This document shows positions 50,766 to 57,566 of a DNA stretch of 64,000 bases, in pieces. Origin of the DNA: JBNPEO01 sp050490315 (GTDB taxonomy: Bacteria; Actinomycetota; Actinomycetes; Actinomycetales; Micrococcaceae); contig NZ_JBNPEO010000002.1 of NCBI RefSeq assembly GCF_050490315.1, forward strand, positions 310,001 to 374,000, in the 5' to 3' direction. Position 1 is the first letter of the stretch; each line of letters starts with the position of its first letter. Below the pieces are notes generated by a model, which was not told the DNA's origin, did no database searches, and worked only from the letters and a program-made list of their open reading frames with translations. Position numbers and translations under genes: made by a program.

Positions 50766-53296
50766 TGCTCCAGATAGCGCTCTCCCAATTGCGTTCCAAC
50801 GCACGCCGATTCATCGCCGTCGGCTTGGCGATTATGTTGGCTGTGGCATTCTTGGCCACCACGCTGATGGTAAATGCGAGCACCAAAGCCTCCCTCACGG
50901 CGAGCATTGGCGAGTCCTACCGGAAAGCGTCATTGGTGGTAACGCCCTCAAGCAGCACACCGCTGCCAGATCCCACCGTAGCTGCCGCACTGGCGGTTCC
51001 TGGTATTGAAGCTGCGTATGGCCAGCAGCAGCTCGCCACCGAGATGGTGCTGGACGGCGCAGCAACAAGTACTTCCGGAACCGTACTGGCGATGGTGCGT
51101 AACGCCGCCCCACCCGGGCTCGAATCTGCACGGCTCGCGTCCGGCTCCATGCCACGCGGTGGTGCCGAGATTGCCGTTGATGCCAAAACTGCGTCCCGCT
51201 ACGGGATAGCTCTGGGCAGCACCGTGCACTTGCGTCAGAAAGGAATCGACTCAACACTTGCGGTAAAGGTCACCGGAACGCTGAAACCCCAAGCTGATCC
51301 CTTCTCCGCTGGGGCCTCGTCAGTAGTGGCCGCCCAAACTGTGCTGAATACCATTGCCAATGGCATTGCCGTCCCGATCTCCACCCTTCAAGTGCAGGCC
51401 GCGGCTGAAACGGTCTCAGACAGCGTGCGCGGACCACTCACCGCAGCCCTAGCAAAAGCCGGCGCTGCGGGAGCCGCTATCACCACACCTGAGCAACTAG
51501 CCATTAACCAAGTGAAAGCCATGAGCGGCGGAGAAGATCAACTGACCATTATCTTGTTGGCATTCGCCGTGGTGGCCATGGTGGTTGCGGCCCTAGTAGT
51601 GAGCAATACGTTCTCAGTCCTCATCGCCCAACGCACGCGTGAACTGGCACTCTTGAGATGCCTGGGGGCGCAGAAGAACCAAATCCGAGCTTCCGTTTTG
51701 GTGGAGGCCACGGTAGTTGGGCTGATCTCCTCGATCCTGGGAGTTCTTGCCGGGACCGGACTCATGGCCGCATTGATTGCCTGGGCCAAAACTGATCCTG
51801 AGCGAAGCTTCGCTACCTTGGCCGTACCGCCGTCGGCAGTTATCGCCGGGTTGGCTACCGGGACGTTGATGGCCGTTATGGCGGCGCTGATTCCGGCCCG
51901 CGCAGCCACAGCTGTTGCACCGCTTGCAGCCCTGCGCCCGGCTGACGCACCCAGCATTGGGAACCGGGCAGGTAGGTTCCGGCTTGGACTTGGAATCCTG
52001 TTGCTCGTGATCGGTGTGCCACTGCTGGTCTTCGGGGCTGTGATGAACACACTGCTCATTGCACTACCCGGCGGGATCTTCAGCTTCTTAGGAATCCTGC
52101 TGTGCAGCACACTCATTGTGCCGCGACTCGTCTCCGCCGTTGGTGTGTTGGTCCGGCCCACGGGTGTTCCCGGCCGGCTCGCCGCGCTGAACTCCATCCG
52201 CAACCCGGGCAGGACAACGTCCACCGCAACGGCTTTGCTGATTGGCGTCACGCTGGTAACCATGATGATGTCCGGGGCTGCGTCCTCACGTGAAGCTTTC
52301 AGTTCGGTGTTGTCCCAGAACTACCCGGTAGACATGGCGGTTCAGCCAAGTGGCAAGGCCTACACAACTGCTCAGGCAGATGCGGTGGCGAAGCTGGACG
52401 GTGTGGCAAGTGTCGGCGTCGTTCATGGTGCAGGTGTTGGCACCCAGGCCGGCGCGCAGTTCCGCGTGTGGAGTATGTCTGACGCCGATGCCGCCGCGGT
52501 CTTGCGGGACAAAACGCTTGTGGTGGCTGCCGGAACCATCCTGCTGCCCGAAGGATCCGCGCCTGATCCTGTTGTGGTGGAGGGACCTGGCGGTTCTGTC
52601 ACGCTGAAGGCCGTGGTGCTCAAAAGCCGGCAGATTGATCCGATGATTCAAGCCTCGGATGCCGCGAAAATTGCCAGCACGGGCACGGGCGCTGGGGTTC
52701 CACCGGTCAAGGCTGAACCCTCCGCTATTGCCGAGACCGCGAACAAATCGATGCTGTGGCTCGAGCTGAGCGATTCGCTGTCCACGGACCAAATGCGTGA
52801 GGTCCAATCCTCGGTGGCTTCAACCCTGAAGGTCTCCGATTCGCTGGTCTCCGGCGCTGCCCTGGAGCGGGCAACGTTCAACCAGATCATCGACGTCCTA
52901 CTGCTGGTGGTCACTGCTTTGCTGGCCGTGGCGGTGGTGATTGCACTGATCGGTGTTGCCAACACACTCTCACTTTCGGTCCTTGAGCGAACGCGAGAGA
53001 ACTCGCTACTGCGGGCCCTTGGCCTTACTCGCGGGCAGTTGCGAGCCATGTTGGCCCTGGAAGGGGTGCTGATTGCCGGGGTTGCCGCCCTGCTCGGAAC
53101 CGTGCTGGGAGTGACGTTCGGCTGGCTTGGTGCCAAATCGGCGCTGGGCGCCCTCGGTGCCGTGCCGCTGATGATTCCGGTGTGGCAACTGCTCGCGGTG
53201 ATTGGTGTGGCCCTCGGTGCCGCACTGCTCGCGAGTGTGATTCCCGCGCGTCGTGCTTCACGGCTGTCCCCGGTGGCCGGGCTGGCCACGCTCTAA
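50765..53296 (+). CDS. FtsX-family ABC transporter permease
   Basis: 843 residues from ATG 50765 (TGATG overlap with the ATPase gene); a longer open frame upstream is antisense-like and rejected. One N-terminal helix, an extracellular domain (about 45-240), a first FtsX domain (LTIILLAFAVVAMVVAALVVSN... RELALLRCLGAQKNQIR), a second helix group (390-490), a second extracellular domain and a C-terminal FtsX domain (NSLLRALGLTRGQLRAMLALEGV). This is the duplicated FtsX layout of BceB or MacB-like exporters of large or lipid-type substrates. The substrate is unknown; envelope defence is likely from context. Confidence 0.9.
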   Translation: MLQIALSQLRSNARRFIAVGLAIMLAVAFLATTLMVNASTKASLTASIGESYRKASLVVTPSSSTPLPDPTVAAALAVPGIEAAYGQQQLATEMVLDGAATSTSGTVLAMVRNAAPPGLESARLASGSMPRGGAEIAVDAKTASRYGIALGSTVHLRQKGIDSTLAVKVTGTLKPQADPFSAGASSVVAAQTVLNTIANGIAVPISTLQVQAAAETVSDSVRGPLTAALAKAGAAGAAITTPEQLAINQVKAMSGGEDQLTIILLAFAVVAMVVAALVVSNTFSVLIAQRTRELALLRCLGAQKNQIRASVLVEATVVGLISSILGVLAGTGLMAALIAWAKTDPERSFATLAVPPSAVIAGLATGTLMAVMAALIPARAATAVAPLAALRPADAPSIGNRAGRFRLGLGILLLVIGVPLLVFGAVMNTLLIALPGGIFSFLGILLCSTLIVPRLVSAVGVLVRPTGVPGRLAALNSIRNPGRTTSTATALLIGVTLVTMMMSGAASSREAFSSVLSQNYPVDMAVQPSGKAYTTAQADAVAKLDGVASVGVVHGAGVGTQAGAQFRVWSMSDADAAAVLRDKTLVVAAGTILLPEGSAPDPVVVEGPGGSVTLKAVVLKSRQIDPMIQASDAAKIASTGTGAGVPPVKAEPSAIAETANKSMLWLELSDSLSTDQMREVQSSVASTLKVSDSLVSGAALERATFNQIIDVLLLVVTALLAVAVVIALIGVANTLSLSVLERTRENSLLRALGLTRGQLRAMLALEGVLIAGVAALLGTVLGVTFGWLGAKSALGALGAVPLMIPVWQLLAVIGVALGAALLASVIPARRASRLSPVAGLATL

Positions 53297-53308
53297 CCGC
53301 CTCTGTTG

Positions 53309-53345
53309 GTAGCCGGTCTTGGGTTTCCCACCCGAGGCCGGCTAC
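53309..53345 (+). terminator. Intrinsic terminator after the FtsX gene
   Basis: A 16-bp stem (53309-53324 with 53330-53345, two G-U pairs) and 5-nt loop, followed by ttggcgttttt. It lies 12 nt beyond the permease stop at 53296 and ends the two-component/ABC transcript. Confidence 0.85.
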
Positions 53346-53434
53346 TTGGCGTTTTTCCGGAGTCTGTCTGGGAGAAATTGAAGAATTATCGCCAGTGAGA
53401 ACAGGCTCTCCGGCCTAGCCCACGCTGAGCAGGA

Positions 53435-54679
53435 TCACCGATCCCGGAAACCGTACAGGGTTCCGGGATTGAGAAATTGTCGCTCCCACAGGAGGCGTTT
53501 GTCGGCGCCGGTCAGCAGGCCGAAGTCTGCAGCTTGATCCCAGTACTGCCGGATTGTGTCTTCAATTCGGGCAACGATGCTGTTGGCCTGCTCTCTGGTC
53601 AGGTCATAGAGACTGCGGACAGCGATGAGGTCAGCTACGTTATTCCGCCTTGTTCCATTCCTGTCATAGGCGATGGCCTGCGAAGCTGTCTCTCCGCTTC
53701 GCCGCATTGGTGACAAATCATAGGCGGGGCTGAGCGTTGCTACAGATCCGTCCCAGAGCGCCGCATGGTTCCGAAGGTGGTCATCAGAGTTGGAGATCAG
53801 CATGTTGAAAGCGATGCGTGCGAACAGCTCGTAGGCAGTACCCGCTGGCGCACCGTGGCTGCGTAGTACGTCCAGGAACTCGACATAGCTGCCGCTACGC
53901 GCCTGCAGTTCGTCCAAGCCGGTGAGGGTCAGTGCGCTTGCCGCAAGGATGCGCCCTCCCCCTTCCGTTCGGTCAAACCGCTCGACCAGTAGGACAGTCC
54001 GGCCCAGAACGCGCTCGACCCGGGTTCGAGCAACGGTGAGCCCGGCTTTCTCGGCCAGGAACATGCCCGCCGCTTCTGCCCCGACCACTGGGAAGTGATC
54101 ATTGGACGCCGTGAACTTCGCGATGTACTCGCGACCAGAGTCCTCGATTACCGACTTCGGGCGCGCCCCACCCATCGCTGTACCGCTCAGAAGCGCACGC
54201 TCGAGTTCGAATGGCAGATCGTCTCCGGCTTCAATCAAGTCTGCCGCATTGAGAAGAGTTTCCAGAGGCGCGGAAGCCGAAGCCCGCGGGATGTAGTCGG
54301 TGACTGATCCTTGAAAATCGATGGCACCAAAGCGGTTAGAGCCAGAATTCAAGAGGTATGTTCGTTCATCAAGGTCACCGGTGTCGGCGGTCTCACCTCG
54401 GTCACCGGTGACTTTGTACTGAACGACTCGACGGCCCCACGCATCTGGTGATGCGTCGCGCAGAGCACCAGGCAGCCCCATTGAACCAGTTGGCCCGAAC
54501 GTTTGCTCGGATAGCGGGAGGGTTGGAGCCAGAGAGATAGCGTTGTGGCGCTCGAGGTACCGCCGGCCATAGTCGAAGGAAAACTGACCTGGCCCACGTT
54601 CTCGAAGTCGGCCAGCGGGCACCGGCGCCGTCTCCTCGGGCAACCAGACCCACACATAGATGTCAGAAGTCGAGGCCAT
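53435..54679 (-). CDS. hipA: HipA-family serine/threonine kinase toxin
   Basis: 414 residues from ATG 54679; the frame continues upstream but the N-terminal domain starts at YVWVWLPEE. Couple_HipA N-domain (about 5-110) with GQFSFDYG and LSEQTFGPTGSMGLPGALRDASPD. The HipA_C kinase has RPKSVIED (ATP-site region), VERFDR, SNSDDHLRNHAALWDG with the catalytic Asp, and LSPAYDLSP with the metal-binding Asp. Classical HipA phosphorylates a glutamyl-tRNA synthetase; gltX is 10 kb away but no link is shown. It overlaps the hipB stop by 17 bp. Catalytic residues look intact. Confidence 0.87.
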   Translation of the reverse strand: MASTSDIYVWVWLPEETAPVPAGRLRERGPGQFSFDYGRRYLERHNAISLAPTLPLSEQTFGPTGSMGLPGALRDASPDAWGRRVVQYKVTGDRGETADTGDLDERTYLLNSGSNRFGAIDFQGSVTDYIPRASASAPLETLLNAADLIEAGDDLPFELERALLSGTAMGGARPKSVIEDSGREYIAKFTASNDHFPVVGAEAAGMFLAEKAGLTVARTRVERVLGRTVLLVERFDRTEGGGRILAASALTLTGLDELQARSGSYVEFLDVLRSHGAPAGTAYELFARIAFNMLISNSDDHLRNHAALWDGSVATLSPAYDLSPMRRSGETASQAIAYDRNGTRRNNVADLIAVRSLYDLTREQANSIVARIEDTIRQYWDQAADFGLLTGADKRLLWERQFLNPGTLYGFRDR

Positions 54680-55007
54680 CGCCGTCGTCCTTTCGCTTCT
54701 GGTCCACACGTGCGGGCAACAATGCGAGGCGTTCCTCGCCTCGCCGACGGAGCGCGATAAGTTCGCTGGGGTCCTCGACCCCGAACAATGGGACACCAAC
54801 GATCGACGCAACGTTTAAGACGTTGCCGATGCTGCTGGCCGCGCTTCCATTCTCGATGGCTGCCAGTGTTTTCCGCGTAATCCCAGCTGCGCCCGCGAGG
54901 TGTTCAGCTGTCATACCTCGCGCAGCACGCGCCATCCGAATTTGCTGTCCGAGCACCGTGACCGCATCCTCCGCAGTGCGGGTTAGACCAAGCTCTCGAC
55001 GTCCCAT
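54663..55007 (-). CDS. hipB: HipB-family antitoxin with helix-turn-helix domain
   Basis: 114 residues from ATG 55007; a GTG at 55034 would add 9 residues that read through the operator. An XRE helix-turn-helix occupies about residues 12-70 (LGQQIRMARAARGMTAEHLAGAAGITRKTLAAIENG). The C-terminal tail is charged, ends DDGDGLDF and overlaps hipA. It represses its own operon and neutralises HipA. Two copies of a palindromic site lie at 55008-55054, the first directly adjoining the ATG. Confidence 0.85.
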   Translation of the reverse strand: MGRRELGLTRTAEDAVTVLGQQIRMARAARGMTAEHLAGAAGITRKTLAAIENGSAASSIGNVLNVASIVGVPLFGVEDPSELIALRRRGEERLALLPARVDQKRKDDGDGLDF

Positions 55008-55054
55008 GGGTAATACTTTACCCCCAAAGATCACTTATGCGTAAACTATTACCC
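55008..55054. promoter_or_regulatory. Double operator of the hipBA operon
   Basis: GGGTAA-TACT-TTACCC (55008-55023) is a perfect palindrome. GCGTAA-ACTA-TTACCC (55039-55054) is a second copy with one mismatch. Centres are 31 bp apart, about three helical turns. The first abuts the hipB ATG. Confidence 0.75.
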
Positions 55055-55069
55055 ATCTTAAATGAGGAC

Positions 55070-55106
55070 GGGTGCACACTCCCTTTGTATTCCGGAGTAT
55101 GCACCC
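55070..55106 (-). terminator. metG terminator
   Basis: Stem of 13 bp with one mismatch: GGGTGCACACTCC at 55070-55082 and GGAGTATGCACCC at 55094-55106; 11-nt loop. It lies 25 nt past the metG stop and just upstream of the hipB promoter region. Confidence 0.7.
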
Positions 55107-55131
55107 TGCCCAGCAAAGTGTAGCGAGAGAG

Positions 55132-56688
55132 CTATGCCGCCGGCTCTTCGTAACGCGGGAAGATCGGCGCCGGAGCGGGCAACTCAGTGCCTGCAACCAA
55201 GGCAGTGTCCAAGGCCGTAAACAACCGAGATTCCTCGGATGCTTGGCCCAAGGTCTCGAGCAGTTTGACCGACGCTGAAGGCATCACCGGCTGGGTCAAA
55301 ATAGCCACCCGGCGAACCACCTCAAGAGTCACGTACAGCACGGTGTTCATACGCTCGAGGTCAGTCTTGCGCAGAACCCACGGAGCCTGATCAGCGAAGT
55401 ACGCGTTGGTCTCGCCCAGAACCAGCCAGATGGCCTCAAGGGCACGGCTGAATTCTTGCTTCTCAAAGGCAGCGCGAACTGTTTCCAACAATCCCTGCGC
55501 CTGGGCCAAGATCGTATTGTCTGCCTCGGTGAAAGCGCCAGGGACCGGCACTTTACCTTCACAGTTTTTCGCCACCATGGAGAGTGAACGCTGTGCTAGG
55601 TTGCCGAAGTTATTGGCCAAGTCGGCGTTCATGCGGCCAACGATTGCCTCGTGATTGTAGTTACCGTCGGCGCCAAAGGGCACCTCACGCAAAAAGAAGT
55701 AGCGCACCTGGTCCAGACCATACTGTTCCACAAAGTCCGCCGGGGCCACCACGTTACCCAAAGACTTGGACATCTTTACACCGTTGTTGTGCAAAAAGCC
55801 GTGGATCATCACGCGCTTGGGCAGTTCAATCCCGGCACTCATCAAAAAGGCTGGCCAGAAGATCGCGTGGAAGCGCGAAATGTCCTTACCGATCACGTGA
55901 ACATCGGCTGGCCAGAACTTCTTGAACTTCTCCGAATCAATATCCGGGTAACCCACACCGGTGAGGTAGTTGGTCAGAGCATCAACCCACACGTACATCA
56001 CGTGCTTGTCATTGCCCGGAACCGGGACGCCCCAGTCAAAAGTGGTACGGCTGATGGAGAGATCTTCAAGCCCGCTCTTGACAAAAGAGATGACCTCGTT
56101 GAACCGGCTACGCGGGGCACCAAACTCCGGCTGCTCCTCGTAGAGCGCCAGCAACTTGTCCTGGTAAGCCGAGAGGCGGAAGAAGTAGCTCTCCTCGGCA
56201 GTCCACGTCAGTTCGGTGTCGGTTTCCTTGGAATACCTTTTGCCGTCTTCACGCAGCTCGGTCTCGTCTTCACCGTAGTACGCCTCGTCACGGACCGAGT
56301 ACCATCCCTCGTATTTGTCCAGGTAGATGTCGCCGTTGGCTTCCATCTTCTGCCAAATTGCCTGAGACGCAGCTTTGTGATCGGCATCCGTGGTGCGAAT
56401 AAACCGGTCGTAGCTGATACCCAGTGCAGCGTGGGTAGCCTTATAAATATCGGCATTACGGTCCACCAGCTCTTGAGGCGTAATGCCTTCTTTTTCAGCA
56501 GCCTGGGCAATTTTCATACCGTGCTCGTCGGTCCCGGTCAGGAACATCACCTCATGACCGTCCAAACGCTTGAACCGGGCCATCGCATCGGTGGCGATGT
56601 ACTCGTAAGCGTGACCGATGTGCGGCACACCATTGGGATAGGTGATGGCCGTGGTGATATAAAACGGGGGCTTTTCTGCGTGCGTCAC
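55132..56688 (-). CDS. metG: Methionyl-tRNA synthetase
   Basis: 518 residues. Class I synthetase: HIGH-like PHIGHAY, FLTGTDEHG, WYSVRDEAYY, KMSKS in GVKMSKSLGN. The connective region between them has no zinc-binding cysteines, so it belongs to the MetRS group without a zinc knuckle. The C-terminal anticodon-binding domain is present; no additional C-terminal dimerisation/EMAP domain follows, and the length (518) fits that short form. Start ATG 56688. Confidence 0.95.
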   Translation of the reverse strand: MTHAEKPPFYITTAITYPNGVPHIGHAYEYIATDAMARFKRLDGHEVMFLTGTDEHGMKIAQAAEKEGITPQELVDRNADIYKATHAALGISYDRFIRTTDADHKAASQAIWQKMEANGDIYLDKYEGWYSVRDEAYYGEDETELREDGKRYSKETDTELTWTAEESYFFRLSAYQDKLLALYEEQPEFGAPRSRFNEVISFVKSGLEDLSISRTTFDWGVPVPGNDKHVMYVWVDALTNYLTGVGYPDIDSEKFKKFWPADVHVIGKDISRFHAIFWPAFLMSAGIELPKRVMIHGFLHNNGVKMSKSLGNVVAPADFVEQYGLDQVRYFFLREVPFGADGNYNHEAIVGRMNADLANNFGNLAQRSLSMVAKNCEGKVPVPGAFTEADNTILAQAQGLLETVRAAFEKQEFSRALEAIWLVLGETNAYFADQAPWVLRKTDLERMNTVLYVTLEVVRRVAILTQPVMPSASVKLLETLGQASEESRLFTALDTALVAGTELPAPAPIFPRYEEPAA

Positions 56689-56732
56689 GTTATGAAGTTA
56701 CCTTGTTTGCTGGTTCTGCTGATGCGGGAATG

Positions 56733-57566
56733 CTAAATGAGCTCGGTCATAGTGTCTGCGAGCCGGATCAATTCATGGTCATGCGAGGCCACTAGAACAG
56801 AAATTCCGTCCTTAGTGGTGTCCTTCAAAATACCAATAATTTTGTTCGCCGAGGCGCGGTCCAGGCTGGCGGTGGGCTCGTCCACCACCAGAACACGGGT
56901 ACCCAAAATCAGGGCTCGTGCAATAGCTACACGTTGGCGCTCACCACCGGAAAGTTGCGCGGGGCGGTGACGCATACGCCGGCCCAGGCCCACGAGGTCA
57001 AGGAGGTCCTTCGCCATTTCGCGGCGCTGTTCCACTTCCCCATCCGGCACTGCAGGAAGCAGCACGTTCTCCAAGGCGCTCATCCCGTCAATCAAGGCAC
57101 CGCCCTGATCCACGTAACCAATCAGTTCGCGGCGACGGTCGGCGATCTCGTCGTCGTTCATTGACTCTAGAGGGTCACCCTCCCAGAACACACCACCGCT
57201 GTTCGGCACGGTCAGCCCGGCGCTAACGGTGAGAATACTGGTTTTACCGGAACCGCTTCGGCCGGCAACACAGTGCATCTCACCGGCGTGCAGGGTCAGG
57301 TTAAAATGTTCGACGACGGTCACCGGCTCAGCGCCGCCACGCTCACCGCCGTAACGGATGGTGATGTCCTGCAACTGCAAGGGTGTGCCGTGATCCTCGG
57401 TGCGAATGATGGTGTTTGCCCGCGTCTGCAACGCAGGCTCTACACGAACTTCGGCGGTGGTTTCCGGGGTGGACTGCTCCTGCACGGGGATCTCCTGGGC
57501 TGAGTGAGGCGTGGTGGCTACCGGGGTTTGCGGTTGCTGGGGATTCAACGGATCAGTGGTGCTCAA
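56733..57566 (-). CDS. ABC transporter ATP-binding protein (MacB/LolD type)
   Basis: 277 residues from TTG 57566, chosen because AAAGG precedes it and it overlaps the permease stop (TTGA). A Pro/Gln/Thr-rich N-terminal stretch of about 50 residues has no counterpart in standard ATPases. Walker A AGRSGSGKTS, signature LSGGERQRVAIARAL, Walker B VLVVDEPTASLD and ASHDHE are intact. It follows a 962-residue FtsX-type permease. Its role is energising that permease; substrate unknown. Confidence 0.9.
   Translation of the reverse strand: MSTTDPLNPQQPQTPVATTPHSAQEIPVQEQSTPETTAEVRVEPALQTRANTIIRTEDHGTPLQLQDITIRYGGERGGAEPVTVVEHFNLTLHAGEMHCVAGRSGSGKTSILTVSAGLTVPNSGGVFWEGDPLESMNDDEIADRRRELIGYVDQGGALIDGMSALENVLLPAVPDGEVEQRREMAKDLLDLVGLGRRMRHRPAQLSGGERQRVAIARALILGTRVLVVDEPTASLDRASANKIIGILKDTTKDGISVLVASHDHELIRLADTMTELI

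Noticed and set aside
56689..56732. Riboswitch or T-box upstream of metG
   Set aside because: Only 44 bases separate metG from the next gene upstream, too little for a T-box or SAM riboswitch, and no such motif is seen.
55651..56736. 361-residue open frame on the plus strand
   Set aside because: Antisense to metG, without family motifs or a ribosome binding site.
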